Below are positions 23,901 to 35,800 of a DNA stretch of 64,000 bases, piece after piece. The notes under the pieces were generated by a model. That model was not told where the DNA came from. It saw nothing but the letters and a program-made list of their open reading frames with translations, and did no database searches. Source of the DNA: Hippophae tibetana (taxonomy: Eukaryota; Streptophyta; Magnoliopsida; Rosales; Elaeagnaceae). How positions within the stretch are numbered: position 1 is the stretch's first letter; every line of letters begins with the position of its first letter. Both the position numbers and the translations under genes were made by a program. The stretch covers positions 31,784,501 through 31,848,500 of the forward strand of contig CM072804.1 in assembly GCA_037013495.1 (NCBI GenBank), read 5' to 3'.

Positions 23901-26252
23901 GGATATTCTGGATACAACCAGATTGCTATCGCACCTGAGGATCAAGAGAAGACCACTTTCACTTGTCCATATGGAACCTTTGCTTTCCGAAGAATGCCGT
24001 TTGGACTGTGTAATGCTCCAGCCACTTTTCAACGGTGTATGATGGCTATCTTTTCAAACATGGTGGAAGATTTTATTGAGATATTTATGGATGACTTCTC
24101 AGTGTTTGGAGATTCATTTGATAGGTGCTTGCATAACCTTTCTTTGGTCCTACAAAAATGCGAAGAAACAAACTTGGTTTTAAATTGGGAAAAATGCCAC
24201 TTCATGGTAGAAGAAGGTGTTGTCTTAGGCCATCTAATTTCATCTAAAGGAATTGAAGTGGATAGGGCAAAAATTGAAACCATAGAGAAACTACCGCCTC
24301 CAACATCGGTGAAAGGAATTAGAAGTTTTCTTGGTCATGCAGGATTCTATAGGCGTTTCATAAAAGATTTTTCCAAGATATCTAAGCCTCTTTGTAATCT
24401 TTTGGAAAAAGATACAAAATTCACATTTGACGAAAAATGTTTTGAGGCTTTCCGGGTTTTGAAAGAAAAGTTGATCACGGCTCCCATCATTGTTGCACCA
24501 GATTGGAATCTACCTTTTGAACTCATGTGTGACGCCAGTGATTTTGCAGTAGGAGCTGTTTTAGGACAACGGAAAAAGAGAGTTTTTCATGCCATATACT
24601 ATGCCAGCAAAACTTTGACCGAAGCTCAAATGAATTATGCTACCACTGAAAAAGAACTACTTGCTGTTGTATATGCTTTTGAAAAGTTTCGCTCCTACCT
24701 AATCGGAACTAAAGTGACAGTTTATACTGATCATTCTGCTATAAAATATCTTATGGCTAAAAAAGATGCAAAACCGAGATTGATTAGATGGATCCTCCTA
24801 CTTCAAGAATTTGATTTGGAAATCAAGGATAAGAGAGGAACCGAAAATCAAGTGGCCGATCATCTATCGAGATTGGAGAATAATGACGGAGTCGTGGATA
24901 AGACTATCATTGGTGAGACTTTTCCTGATGAGCAATTGTTTTCCTTTGATCATAGAAGCGTGCCATGGTACGCAGACTATGTTAATTACATCGTAAGCAA
25001 TGTGCTCCCACCTGAAATATCTTTCCAACAGAAGAAAAAATTCTTACACGATGTTAAGTACTATTTATGGGATGAACCTTACTTGTTTAAGCATTGTGCA
25101 GATCAAATTATCAGAAGGTGTGTCCCAAAGGAAGAAATTGAAAATATACTTAAACATTGTCATTCTTCAGCCTATGGGGGCCATTTTGGAAAAGAAAGAA
25201 CTGCGGCTAAGGTTCTTCAATCTGGTTTTTATTGGCCAAATTTGTTTAAAGATGCACATTTCTTTGTTTCACACTGTGACAGGTGCCAAAGAGTTGGTAA
25301 CATTTCTAAGAAACACGAGATGCCTTTAAACAACATTCTTGAGGTAGAAATATTTGACGTTTGGGGAATTGATTTCATGGGGCCTTTTATCTCGTCCTAC
25401 AACAACCTCTACATTTTGGTTGCTGTGGATTATGTTTCTAAGTGGGTAGAAGCAATTCCCTTGCCTACCAATGATTCCAAAGTGGTACTGAATTTTCTAA
25501 AGAAAAACATTTTCACTCGATTTGGCACCCCAAGGGCAATCATAAGTGATGGGGGAACTCATTTTTGCAACAAATCTTTTGAAACCCTCCTTGCTAAATA
25601 CGGTGTCTCTCACAAGGTCGCAACTGCTTACCATCCTCAAACTAGTGGACAAGTGGAGATATCAAACAGAGAGGTGAAGAGGATCTTGGAGAAGACGGTA
25701 AATCCTTCAAGGAAGGATTGGTCTAAAAGGTTGGATGATGCACTCTGGGCATACCGAACAACATATAAGACACCCATTGGGATGTCCCCATATCGGTTAG
25801 TTTTTGGGAAAGCTTGTCATCTCCCAGTTGAATTGGAGCACCATGCGTATTGGGCCATCAAGACTTTGAATTTTGAGTTAGGCGCTGCTGGCGAAAAACG
25901 TCTCCTACAACTCAATGAGATGGATGAGATTCGTTTACACGCATATGAAAATGCTGAGATTTATAAGGAAAAGACGAAGAGGTGGCATGACAACAAAATC
26001 TTACATCGACACTTCGAACCAGGACAGAAAGTATTGCTCTTCAATTCTCGTTTGAAGTTCTTCGCAGGAAAATTGAAATCTAAGTGGTCAGGGCCTTTCA
26101 TTGTTACCAAAGTACACCCATATGGGGCTGTTGAGATTAAAGGTGAAGAATCACAAAATACTTTCCAAGTGAACGGGCAAAGACTCAAACACTATTTGGG
26201 GGGTGACATTGATCGTCAAAAGTCCACCATTTTCTTATCTGATCCAATCTAA
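20910..26252 (+). CDS. gag-pol: Athila-type gag-pol polyprotein, unbroken
   Basis: This is a 1780-residue single frame. ATG 20910 is the first in-frame ATG; the frame is open further upstream into the LTR without another ATG. Order of parts: Gag with [19 protein letters not shown] near 130; zinc knuckle [13 protein letters not shown] at about 304; aspartic protease with [10 protein letters not shown] (Asp about 614); reverse transcriptase with [25 protein letters not shown] and catalytic FMDD at 1059-1062; RNase H with [12 protein letters not shown] near 1207 and [10 protein letters not shown]; integrase with H-H-C-C zinc region and a DD35E core (second Asp about 1547, Glu about 1583). No stops or frameshifts were seen. 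It makes the particle proteins and enzymes needed for retrotransposition. There is no env-like frame downstream. Confidence 0.95.
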   Translation: MRRIRNLDLVPLDLEIHRTILNLKKNNKHETLEQLAMDNEIPEVEEPRSLRDYAVPMVGGIHSSIRRPSIQANNFEIKPAIIHMIQTSVQFGGLPNDDPNSHISNFLEICDTFRHNGVTDDAIRLRLFPFSLRDKAKSWLNSLPCSSITTWEDLTQKILAKYFPPAKTARMRNEITTFMQFDSESLYEAWERYKELLRRCPHHGLPKWLQVQTFYNSLMGQTRNMIDAAAGGALMGKSIDEAYNLLEEMASNSYEWPSERMMPKKAAGIHEIDAMTALTAQVSALVKKMDTLGVHSIQSPFVVCEICNGNHASDRCPHNSESVNFVSNYNKNPNNQNNPYSNTYNPGWKNHPNFSWSNNQGQSSSMKPTHPPGFHNQVPQQERKPSLEDMFAQYMAKNETILQNQATSIRNLEVQLGQLATAVNNRPQGSLPSDTEINPKREGKEHCKAVTLRSGKELEEMQKPISPPTLIVEGVDPEKQEKDDNRVEENELTKNPIIKPVLDNLKLCNPPIPFPQRFHKQKIDKQFSKFLEVFKKLHINIPFADALEQMPSYVKFMKDILSKKRRLGDFETVALTEECSAILQKKLPPKLKDPGSFTIPCTIGEKFFGRALCDLGASINLMPLSIYQRLGLGEAQPTTVTLQLADRSLKHPRGIIEDVLVKVDKFIFPADFIILDMEEDKEIPIILGRPFLATGRTLSDVQKGELTMRVQDQEVTFNVFKAMKFPRESDDCLRVDTVNALVESNFRENLSTDALELALVNDNITDNFDSLEYLKLLKASPQIFSPQIEEDASQVVTPSEFTYMKPCMEQKPLLELKPLPTHLRYAYLGEMTTMPVIISASLDDDQEKKLLRVLRNYKLALGWSIADIKGISPSLCMHKILFEEDIKPTIEHQRRLNPIMKEVVKNEIIKWLDAGIIYPISDSSWVSPIHCVPKKGGITVETNSNNELIPTRKVTGWRVCMDYRKLNKATRKDHFPLPFIDQMLDRLAGHSFYCFLDGYSGYNQIAIAPEDQEKTTFTCPYGTFAFRRMPFGLCNAPATFQRCMMAIFSNMVEDFIEIFMDDFSVFGDSFDRCLHNLSLVLQKCEETNLVLNWEKCHFMVEEGVVLGHLISSKGIEVDRAKIETIEKLPPPTSVKGIRSFLGHAGFYRRFIKDFSKISKPLCNLLEKDTKFTFDEKCFEAFRVLKEKLITAPIIVAPDWNLPFELMCDASDFAVGAVLGQRKKRVFHAIYYASKTLTEAQMNYATTEKELLAVVYAFEKFRSYLIGTKVTVYTDHSAIKYLMAKKDAKPRLIRWILLLQEFDLEIKDKRGTENQVADHLSRLENNDGVVDKTIIGETFPDEQLFSFDHRSVPWYADYVNYIVSNVLPPEISFQQKKKFLHDVKYYLWDEPYLFKHCADQIIRRCVPKEEIENILKHCHSSAYGGHFGKERTAAKVLQSGFYWPNLFKDAHFFVSHCDRCQRVGNISKKHEMPLNNILEVEIFDVWGIDFMGPFISSYNNLYILVAVDYVSKWVEAIPLPTNDSKVVLNFLKKNIFTRFGTPRAIISDGGTHFCNKSFETLLAKYGVSHKVATAYHPQTSGQVEISNREVKRILEKTVNPSRKDWSKRLDDALWAYRTTYKTPIGMSPYRLVFGKACHLPVELEHHAYWAIKTLNFELGAAGEKRLLQLNEMDEIRLHAYENAEIYKEKTKRWHDNKILHRHFEPGQKVLLFNSRLKFFAGKLKSKWSGPFIVTKVHPYGAVEIKGEESQNTFQVNGQRLKHYLGGDIDRQKSTIFLSDPI

Positions 26253-27705
26253 AGCAAAGAGAAAGGCAGTCAAGCTGATGACTCTAAATCAAGCGCTTCT
26301 TGGGAGGCAACCCATGTGTTTTAGTTTTCATTTATTTATATCGTTTGTTCTAGAACATGTATTAGTTGCATAATTCTTCATTTTGTTATTTTGTTTTGAT
26401 AGGTGCAATCGGAGGAGGAAAAACTATTTTTGGATTTCATTCTCACAAGTCAACTCACCATTGAGGGAAGTTCTTTTAACACATCTCCTTTGTTTGTTAA
26501 TTTTCACACATTTGGGGACAATGTGCATGTTAAGTTTGGGGGTGGTGTATATACTGAACCAAGTTGAAATACTTGAAATACTTGAAATACTTGAAATACT
26601 TTCTGGATGTTATTGCTTGTAAAAAAAATTTTTTTTTTGTTTTTTGGGGTGATTGAAGATAATTTGCTATGAATAGTGATATATTTTTGTTTTTTCGATT
26701 TAAATGATGCATATCTCCTTGAAAAATTTGAATATTGTCTAAGCGATGAATAATTTTTACGTATGTTTCATTTTTACAAAGATAAATATTTATGAGCACT
26801 AGTCTTGATTTTTGATTTGCTATGATAATTTAGAGAAGGTTTATATGAGTATGGAATTCGATTGATATTTGTGGTGTCAAAATTCTTAGAATTTATTTGA
26901 TTTTCTCTCAAGGCGAAATTATAGATAACATTTAACAAAAAAATGATTTAGGCCATCTTTGGATCGTTTGAGCCTTTCTATCTACCTTTACATGCATTAT
27001 CCATAGTATACCCCTTTTGAGCTTCAAAGTTTACATATATATATTTCTCATTACAAAAGCCTATCTAAAAAGTATATATATATGTGTGTAGATATACCTA
27101 TTGTTCTTATTCCACTAACATGTTACAAGTGTTAGTAAATGTTGAAGTATATATCGAAAAAAAAAGAGGTTACTAAAAAAAAAAAAAAAAAAAGATTCTG
27201 AAAAAAAAAATCCCAAATTGGGAAGTATTTATTGTGATGATAGAAGATCTCGTTTTCAATCCTAAAATGATGTGTTTGGGAAATTCTGTGCTAAATATTA
27301 TCTTTTATCCTACCTTTACCTAAGCCATACATTACAAGCTTAATAAAGTCCTATTGATTTTTTGTTATGTGTTTGTCTACATTAGTGGAGAGAGAAATGA
27401 AAAATAGACTATGAGATTTGTGATTTCATGATAATTTGTTTGATTTTATATTTATATAAACTGATCCGGATTGCGTGTTATGAAATTTGAAAAGACTACA
27501 CACACACCTAATATTCATTGTGAAAATGTAATATACTTTTAAATCGATTTTGATACTTAGATAAAATTCTTTTATTTCTTTGAGTTATGTTATTTGGAAT
27601 GTTTAAAAAGAAATATTTTGAAAGTCACTATTTTAAATGCAGTTATCTTTGTTTTATTTTCTTCCTTTTGCTCGAGGACTAGCAAAAACTTAAGTTTGGG
27701 GGTGT
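26253..27705 (+). other. 3' untranslated part of the Gypsy element with two identical polypurine motifs
   Basis: About 1.45 kb without coding potential. GGGAGGCAACCCATG, near 26305, is a motif that recurs after pol in the older relatives in this window. TTAAGTTTGGGGGTG occurs at 26530-26544 and identically at 27690-27704 next to the LTR; the second is the polypurine tract. A (TTGAAATAC)4 repeat is at 26564-26599. Poly-A runs occur at about 27160-27215. Confidence 0.85.
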
Positions 27706-29817
27706 TGATAACTGTATTTTATACAGTTATTTTCATCAATTTTAGTAATGATAATTGCTATGTTCTATTAATGTTTAGTTAATTGTTGTTAAATAAAGTA
27801 ATATTTTACTTTTATGTGCTAAAAATACATTTTTAATAAAATTAAATAATTTGTATCGAAAATGTACTTAATTTCATATTTCTGTACACAAATATAATTT
27901 ATGATAATATAGTTTCTTAATTACAATTTATAAAAATCGAAAATATAATTTAAATTAAATTTGGGCTTAATTATAATTATTAAAAGTTTAAAAATTTAAT
28001 TTAAAATTAGCAAAGGGCTTAACTGTAATTTAAGAAAGTGCAAAATGTAATTGGGATTAAATTTGTGAGTCAAAGTATAATTAATAAAAGTTTGAATTTT
28101 CTGCGCAGGAAAAGAATCGCACTCGTACAAATCACGATGTTCATCACGCACCGTTCGATCATCAATTCAACGGTCCAGATTTGGCGAGTACAACCAGACG
28201 AGGCAAAATCGCGTGTAGAATCTACGCGCGGCTCGGCGTGCCAGTGGGTCCCATGTGTCGCGCAGGCCGGCGTCAGAGTGGGCCCCACATGTCGGCTGCG
28301 CAGATTCCCCCGAGGCCATCGCTGACCGTTGGATCTCTTGAACGGTCCAGATTGAATCGCGTCCATCCCAGCTGTCGCGCACCGAGCCGCCCGCGTAAAA
28401 ATCCTATGCGACGCGTTCTTCATGCGTCCGGCTTACCGCCCAATGAAAAGCTGCCACATGGCACTACAGTTCTCTCAACGAATCACATGGTGACACGTGG
28501 CATGCGGAAAAAGAAAACAAATTCAAAAAATTTGCAGAGTGTATTTTCGCGTGCTACTCCCATAGAATATTGTTCCCCACTGATGATAAAATATAAAAAA
28601 AAATAAAAAAAAACAAAGAAAAATAAAAAAGGGGATATATGTTTTTGGGGGATACGCGTGGAGACTGATTGGCTTTTTCTTTTGTTCAGTTCATTTTTTT
28701 TCCGTTGTAGCATTTTTTTCTTTTCTTCTTTTTTCTCTCGAAATTTTGGGAGAAAACTAGCAGTTCTTGCAAGTTTTTCTTCCTTGTAACATTTTAATTT
28801 CTTTTTTTTCTTGTTTGCGTGTTACACAAAACACGCAGAGTATTGATTTAACATTTTATGTTGTATTAGAAAACTAGCAGTTCTTGCAAGTTTTTCTTCC
28901 TTGTAACATTTTAATTTCTTTTTTTTGTTTGCGTGTTACACAAAACACGCAGAGTATTGATTTAACATTTTATGTTGTATTTTCTTAGGGAAATTACAGA
29001 GAAAGAAGACAACAAAGAAGAAGAAAAGGAATGAAATTTATTTTTCATTGAGGAATCGTGAAAGAGTTTTTTTTCTTATCCATTTTCTTTTAATTTTCTT
29101 TCTCTGCAATGTTTTATTTTTGTTGTGTTGTAATTTTAAATTCTGCGATGAACTAATACATTTGTTCTAGGATTGCAGTGTAGCGTAAATTATGAAATTT
29201 GAATTAAATATTTTTGAATGATTTAAGGGACTGTTTTAAGTTGTTTATTGTATCTGTGTTTAATGCTTTTAATTATCGGAAGATTAATTAACTGATATGT
29301 GACATTTAAATAAACTTGAAAAAGGTATTTTTGTGTGCTGCTCGTGATGAAATAACGTATATACATAAGAGATAGAAATATACTTTTATTGTATGCGTAA
29401 CTGTTAGAGAACTCAGAACTTAATAAATCTGGTTGAATTTAATTCGCATAGGAATATAGTGAATCATTTTAACTAGATGTTTCTGTATGGAGCTCGGGAG
29501 AGATATATGGATAAATTAGGAGTTCTTGGTTAACAACTTAAAACACGATAACATAAATCAAGATAAAATATAATGATTCAAGTGAATTAATTGGGTGAAA
29601 CTGCAATCCTAGAATTTTCTTGCAATCTGTTATAAAAGTGAGTTAGTCAAACTGCATCAAATTATCGACTGTTTGGATAGAATTAGGTTGAAATAATTTT
29701 AATAATTAACGAATACTAGTAACAAATCTCTGTGGAAACGATATTTTACTTATCATATTATTACTTGTGACCATGTATACTTGCACGTTTTTTTTGTGTG
29801 TTGCAAAACCAACAACA
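27706..29817 (+). repeat. 3' LTR of the Gypsy element
   Basis: A 2112-base copy of the 5' LTR with all its inner features: U3 motif pair, G-box at 28494, and 117-base duplication at 28752. Hand-noted differences from the 5' LTR include C/A in the TTTCTGT box near 27888, C/T near 28138, G/A near 29584 and a few bases near 29696-29773. Confidence 0.95.
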
Positions 29818-29822
29818 GTAAC
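29818..29822 (+). repeat. Target-site duplication, right copy
   Basis: GTAAC repeats the five bases before the 5' LTR. Removing the Gypsy element and one GTAAC restores a continuous Copia reading frame across the site. Confidence 0.9.
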
Positions 29823-30441
29823 AACCACAATCATTTACGTTAATGATATGGTAATCACTGGTGATGATACTATTAAGACAACTAGCCTCTGAATTCGAGA
29901 TGAAGGACTTAGGTGAACTAAAGTACTTCTTAGGAATTGAGGTAGCTAGGGGAAGAGAAGGAATATATCTGTGTCAGAGGAAGTACATTATTGATCTACT
30001 AACAGAGACAAGTATGTTGGATTGCAAACCTATTGAAACTTCTATTGAGCAAAACCATTATTTAGCAGAATATCCAGATCAGATACCAACTGATCGAGCT
30101 CACTATCAGAGATTGGTTGGGCGTTTGATTTACTTAGCTCATACTAGACCAGATGTTGCATATGCAGTAAGTATGGTGAGTTAGTTCATGCATAATCCAA
30201 GTGATAACCATATGAATGTTGTTTTGAGAATTTTAAGGTATTTGAAATCGGCTCCAGGAAGGGGAGTAATGTTCTCTAAACACAATAATCCTCTTGAAGT
30301 CTGTGGCTTCACAGATGCAGATTGGGCAGGAAGTATTACATATAGAAAGTCAACATCAGGTTATTTCACCTTTGTGGGAGGAAATTTAGTTACATGGAAA
30401 AGTAAGAAGCAAAAAGTGGTGGCACGATCTAGTGTTGAGGC
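29823..30441 (+). pseudogene. Copia pol, 3' part, after the Gypsy insertion
   Basis: Continues the RT broken at 18566. The catalytic box reads YVND instead of YVDD, so this copy was probably already inactive or decayed later. A frameshift near 29870 is followed by FEMKDLGELKYFLGIEVARG and RLVGRLIYLAHTRPDVAYAV, a TAG at 30182-30184, then RNase H with FTDADWAGSITYRKSTSGYF. The sequence ends abruptly in SSVEA at about 30441, where the first copy continues for another 340 bases to its LTR. RNase H tail, polypurine tract and 3' LTR are missing. Confidence 0.88.
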
Positions 30442-30650
30442 CCAATTCAATGGCCACTAGATCCACACCAAAAATTTTGAATAATGATTTTAACTAAGAC
30501 AAAAAATTTCAAATTTCTCAAAATATAATTGAATTTTAAACATCAAGCACAAACATTAACAAAATTTTAAAGAATAATGCCTACATCAAAAAAATAATTT
30601 TTTAAAAAATAAAAAATAAAATTATTATTTTTTCTTTCATATTAAGTGTG

Positions 30651-30764
30651 TTAGGTGTACGATCGAGTCCCACATTAAAAAATTATGCATGGAAAATTAT
30701 GTATATAGTTGGGATGGACAATTCTTTCTAATAGGTTAACCTTTTAGATTGGAACCCCAGGTCC
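30651..30764 (+). repeat. TRIM-like direct repeat, copy 1
   Basis: About 114 bases containing AGTCCCACATT, TATATAGTTGGGATGG and TAGGTTAACC. It matches 31107-31219 in the same orientation and order at roughly 75 percent by eye. The spacing of 456 bases suggests the two repeats are ends of a small terminal-repeat element, but target-site duplications and a primer site were not found. Confidence 0.45.
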
Positions 30765-31106
30765 AAAAAGTGGTAACAGAATTAGGGCCCAGTTTGAATT
30801 GTGTAAGCACACACAAGGTGGATCCCCAAGGTTAAAATGGACCCATATAGATCCTACACGTGGCCTAAGTTCAAACGAATGGTAGGCCTCCTTTTGTTGT
30901 GATGATAATTGCACAATATTGTTCAAGACACATTAGAGAGGTGTAATTAAGTTGGTGTAAGTTCTTTGACCATTTCTTATCACGTTAGTACACTTATTGG
31001 AGTATGGATGTCTGATTTAGGAGGATACAACTAAATGATTGGTCTTTAGTATAGGGGCATGGTTCGAGTATAAAGGGTGTGATGTGTTCTAGTTCGAGGG
31101 AGATTA

Positions 31107-31219
31107 CTAGGTGTATGATCTAGTCCCACATTGGAAAATTATAGAGAGCAAGTTGGTTATATAGTTGGGATGGGCTACTAATCCTAGTAGGTTAACCACT
31201 TGGGTTGGAATCCCATGCC
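31107..31219 (+). repeat. TRIM-like direct repeat, copy 2
   Basis: Second copy of the unit at 30651-30764, with AGTCCCACATTGG, TATATAGTTGGGATGGGC and TAGGTTAACC in the same order. Confidence 0.45.
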
Positions 31220-31576
31220 TAACAGTAGATCTTGTTGTACTCTTGTCTACGTGTTAGCTTCTCATGTGCAAAACACAATGTCTATCTAGTATACTTAGTA
31301 TATATGTCATCCTCTATGTAAGGTTGGTTACTGTGAATCAGTAATGCACATATGTACATAGTTAGACACACTTTGTATGGAAACATGTTTATACAAATCA
31401 TGAGATGGTTTTTGTAGTGTCATACTAGGTGGAGTGTTGTGGTTTTTATTGAACGACCATGCAAGCGAGTCGATGTTATCACTCATGTTTTTTATTCATT
31501 TTGGTGTGAGTATTTGTGAAGTTACTCAGCATTTTTGGAAATGAAAAATATATATTTTTAACACCTTTACATTACC

Positions 31577-31631
31577 CTTGCCACCACCTTGTTGAGGTGG
31601 TCGGCAAGGTGGCTAGCCCAGCTCTATAAAT
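31577..31631 (+). promoter_or_regulatory. Hairpin followed by a TATA box, likely LTR promoter
   Basis: CTTGCCACCACCT and AGGTGGTCGGCAAG (31577-31608) form a 13-pair stem with one bulge. CTATAAATACC follows at 31624, and then a CT-rich leader. The combination looks like a core promoter. With ACTCATGATGAACAAC about 90 bases downstream it may be the end of an old LTR. No gene follows. Confidence 0.35.
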
Positions 31632-31789
31632 ACCTTCTCCTTCTCTTGTTTCATTATTCAGAAAAATGTAACAGAGCTCTATCAAATTAACATATTGTAT
31701 TACTATTTTTTTATTACTCATGATGAACAACTATTTTGGCTTTGTTTCTTCTTTTTTCCCTTTTAAACCCCACATTTATTATTGAGCAT

Positions 31790-32340
31790 GCAAAGTTAAT
31801 CATGAGGGCTTGACACATGCACTAATTTCCTACTCAAGTAATTCAATTAAAATAGTGAAAATAAACAACATAAGTCTTTACTAGATGTATAAAATTATAA
31901 CATTTAATGCTAAACCTATATAGACCATCTAACAATTTTAATCTTGAGAAAATGTGTTTAAAGAGTAAAAGAAAATTAATATCTCAAAATGAAATGTTAA
32001 GAGCTCAAACAACTCATAATGTAGTCTCCACTATTTGATGACATTAAACTTAGGTTCATCTAAATTTCAACATCAAAAGCATGATTTGTGGATTATGACT
32101 ATAAAACAATATTTATAACAAACATTGAGAATGTCAAAGAAAATTGAACATAACATGCATAATATAATTAACTATTCACCATATAATAAGCATGAAAATT
32201 TCTAATTAAATATATATTCAAAAAAGCTTTTATAGGAAGTAAATAGAAAAGAAATATTAATTTCAACTAAAAAGAAAAAAGGAAAAGATACTACCAAATA
32301 CAGTGGGTTTCCTTCCACCAAGGTTTTTCTTTTGAGGTCT
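31790..32340 (-). repeat. 3' non-coding part of an Athila-like relic (copy 1)
   Basis: On the minus strand, a GGTGGAAGGAAACCCACTG motif (about 32305-32325) corresponds to the GGGAGGCAACCCATG box found just after pol in the intact element. The following 500 bases resemble 35800-36300, including GTCTCCACTATTTGAT on the plus strand in both. This marks the tail of a minus-strand element. Confidence 0.5.
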
Positions 32341-32619
32341 TAGAAATACATTGCTTCTTCTTCTCAAAGAGATTTCTTTGTATCCTTGAAGTGAAAATTT
32401 ACTCCTTTATCTTGGTCTCTCTCAAAATAAGGCTTAATTGTACTTGACAAAGATTTAAAATGTGTGTTATATACATTAAATTTCTTTTAAGGATAAAATA
32501 ACTCATAAATCAGGTTTATGTTATGGAAAAATTTAATGTGTTCTTTATTGGTATCATCCTGAATTGCTTTTGTCAATGTTTACTTCACCCTCCGTTCAAT
32601 GTGTGAATTATCAATTTTA

Positions 32620-33330
32620 TTTTCTATATTTTCCTACAAATAAATGTCATTATAATCAATAGACGCACATTCATTAGCAATAGAAACAGAAGGAGTGGGT
32701 AATGATTTAAACACTTTAAAATTTACAGTTTCTCCTAAGACTTTCATAGTCAACTTCCCTTTCTGAACATCAGTGATTGTCTTGGTTGTGGCCTTGAATG
32801 GCCTGTTAAGAAGAACAGTATGCTCCTTGTCCTTAGATGGGATGTCTTTCATCTTTGATACCACAAAGTCAACTGGCACAATTATACTTTTCACTTATAC
32901 CTATAAATCTTCAACTATTCACTTAGGATATTTAATATCATCAAGTTGAAGGGACATGGTTGTTGGTTTAAGCTCCCCCAAACCAAGTTTAAAGTATAAT
33001 GAATATGGCATGAGATTGATACTTGCTCCTAACTCTAGCATAGTATCAGACACCTTTTTATCTCCCAAAGGGATATTAACGTTAAAATTTCAGGGGCCTT
33101 TCAATTTGGGAGAAAACAATCATTGCAACATTGTACTAGCAAGTTTTGACTCCATTACTTTCACATCTCGCTCATATATCCTCTTTTTGGAAATCAAATC
33201 CTCAAATCTTTTTGCAAAGGATGAAATATTCCTAATGACATCCAAAACGGTAAATTAATATTAACCTTGAAAAGCATATTAAAAATATTAGGAAATGACC
33301 TATCCTATTTTATCTGTTTTAAGGGGTGCG
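32620..33330 (-). pseudogene. Athila-like gag end and protease relic
   Basis: On the minus strand, LVPFSHPLKQ and FPNIFNMLFKVNINLPF (33330-33240) match the gag-protease linker of the intact element. [20 protein letters not shown] (about 33030-32965) is the protease active-site region with the catalytic Asp replaced (LELGA for CDLGA). After two stops, VDFVVSKMKDIP and RPFKATTKTITDVQKGKLTM (32890-32740) complete the protease fold. Reverse transcriptase does not follow; the next recognisable motif is the post-pol box near 32315. The catalytic loss and stops show it is dead. Confidence 0.75.
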
Positions 33331-33353
33331 AAAAAGGAACTAGGGTTTTATTG

Positions 33354-34920
33354 ATGCACAAAAACTTAATAGTCAAATTTTGTAAAATTTATAATAAGCT
33401 CAAAAGTTCAAGAATCACTTTGTAAAAGTTGATAAGTATTCTTCTAATGTCAATCTGAAAAGGAACTACATGATTTTAAATAATTCAAAAAATCTCTTAA
33501 AAGCAATTACGAAAAATAAATTTAAATATTCTATCACGATATTGTGTTTTGAAAAATATAAATTAATAACATAAAATTAAAGGATAGGAATAGAATTGAT
33601 TCAAATAATTCTCGATATATAAATAATTATCACTCAATTAAGAATTTATGGGATTTATAAACTTAACCATGCTTGTTTAAAATTAATTATGTTATTAAAT
33701 ATATAAATTAATGTTATTGATTTTTCCTTTTTTGTATGAAAATATCTTTAGGCTGGGATTACATTCTTTGTTAATAAAATAAGTTAATATCTTTAGGTAG
33801 AGATAACTCACTGATTAGATTAAATTATTATTTTTTTTAAATCAATGTTTTAGACGAAGCACATAATTTAGACTTTTATCCAAGATGTCAAAATTAGATC
33901 ATAAAACCTAGCTTTCAAATTTTAAATCTAATACCAAAAATATGTCGTCAAAATATTTTTCTCTAATAAAATTTGTAGAAATCTTGATCGAAGAAAAAAA
34001 ACTCAATATATTTTATAAAAAATATTCTCCTAAATTATTCTTTCACCAATATGATAACATAACTAATGTCTCAAAGTAATTATAAGCCAAAGATACTCAT
34101 ATTTAATAAATGATCAATAAATTGAAAATAACATTCAAAAAGATACATAAAAATTAAATTTGTAAATAATCGAATATAACTAAAATATATATCTCAATGT
34201 ACTCTTTAGTATATAGATAACTTTTGTAAGGATCTGTGATCTGAAAAACCTCCAAAAGATCTATCTATACTATTTATTGAATCAAAACTATTACAAATCT
34301 GAGAAATCATAGAAAATAAAAGTTCCTAACATGCCTCCTAAAACAAATTCTCTCTCTATTTGATATGTATTATATATCTATGATGTGAAAAAAAACAAGC
34401 TATACTTATAGTTAGGCTAGCAAGAAAAGGAGATCATGAATGAAAAATCATCACGCGTCATGGCCCAAGTTTATCCATGCTATATCTCATAATTCATAAT
34501 GGTTCACCTCATTTCAAATAGAAAGGATTGCGCCATGCACAACATTTTTCCGTCGCAGCTCATTACAAATTGGATGAAATTGATATAAAAACTGCTGAGA
34601 ATGCACTACAACAAGCGTTACTGGTTTTCACTTCTTGTTTTTACCCTTTACACTAATTTAGATCACATGTAAACCTTACATGTATTGCTCTTTTATTCTT
34701 TTAAATTGCAAATGAGTGCTTTCAGACATGAATAATTAAATGTTATGAATTTAATCAAGTTGAAGCTAAAAATGCCTTAAACATAATAGAACATATTGAT
34801 GATTTCAAAAACATAGATTTTCTTAAATAATGATAAAATCATGCATATTTAAATCTATTTATAACATTTAAGTGCAAATAAATCATGAAATAACCTAAAT
34901 CATTTCTATAAATTGACATA
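33354..34920 (-). repeat. Athila-like LTR, family I, copy a
   Basis: A 1.57 kb non-coding stretch aligned in order with 42430-43760 (copy b) over its lower part and with 48310-48585 over its upper part. Shared boxes include AATTTTGTAAAATTTATAATAAGCT at the low end. Its low end abuts the protease relic directly, so primer site and gag of this element are deleted. Confidence 0.6.
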
Positions 34921-35635
34921 GTTTCATTTAGCATACACAACAATTCTTTCAACCTCTAGGTTGCCCTAGTGGATGAGTTTAAGTCTCGTGAGGGCTTTCA
35001 ATGATGATATCTACAAATATCATACCAGAAAAAACTAAAATAAATAACAAACAAATAACAATCGAGAAAATAAAAACTAAAATTAAGAAAGTATAAACTA
35101 AAATGAAAAATAATAAAGTAAAAAGCAAAATAGAAAAACATCTCATGCCTAATTCACAATTTATTGTAAAAATTAATTTCAAATCATAAATTTATGTTCC
35201 ATCACAAAAATGTATCAACTTTTACTCAACCAATTTTAGTGTTAAGATTCCAAATTTTCTTTGACTATAATCCTCAATAGTTATACTCTTAATTTTTCAT
35301 TGATTTTATAGGTTCGAGCACTCTATCAAAGATATATGTGAATAAAAGTTTTGTAAAGAAATGAACTAATGGGCTCGCATATGATTAAATAATAATGACT
35401 CATGTTGAACTCATTAAAGGAATCAAATGATAGGATTTATAAAGAAATCACATACTATTCTTATGCACCAATTAAACTAATTGAGAAATAAATATGAATT
35501 ATATGTCTTAGAGATGAATGAAAATGCAATGACTTTAAGGGAATTTATTTCTTATTTTACTTTTATAATAACCACCTCATAACTTTGAAGAATTCAAGGG
35601 TCATAGTATTTAGTTATACTATTTATCTCTCTATC

Positions 35636-35681
<46 letters not shown>

Positions 35682-35800
35682 TCTTTTTGTTTCTTTTTTT
35701 TTTTTTTTTATTAAAGAGTGGACTCATATACAAATATATAATATGGTGAATGGATAATTTTTGGCTCTTTTTGTTGGCTTTAGGGAACCCTAGATATATA
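34921..35800. other. AT-rich filler with microsatellite
   Basis: No coding signal. Contains the CT/TA microsatellite at 35630-35681 and a poly-T run. Some sequence may belong to Athila-like untranslated DNA. Confidence 0.4.
35630..35681. repeat. (CT)n(TA)n microsatellite
   Basis: A run of CT dinucleotides passes into TA dinucleotides, then a long T run at 35695-35710. Likely length-variable. Confidence 0.9.

Larger units (their letters stand above)
18567..29817 (+). mobile_element. Young, apparently intact Athila-type Ty3/Gypsy retrotransposon
   Basis: An 11,251-base element with 5' LTR 18567-20679, primer site 20686-20702, gag-pol 20910-26252, a long 3' untranslated part, a polypurine tract and 3' LTR 27706-29817. 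The LTRs begin TGATAAC and end AACAACA. By eye they differ by about seven substitutions and three single-base length changes in homopolymers, so insertion was recent. A GTAAC duplication flanks it. The insertion splits the RT of a Copia element. Gag, protease, RT, RNase H and integrase are all in one open frame with catalytic residues present, so the element may still be capable of movement. No env-like frame is present downstream of pol. Confidence 0.95.
30442..31576. other. Non-coding DNA with a pair of TRIM-like repeats
   Basis: No gene. The main content is a diverged direct repeat at 30651-30764 and 31107-31219 (listed separately). Confidence 0.5.

Noticed and set aside
32956-33258. 100-codon plus-strand frame
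   Set aside because: Antisense of the protease relic, whose minus-strand reading matches the intact element's protease.
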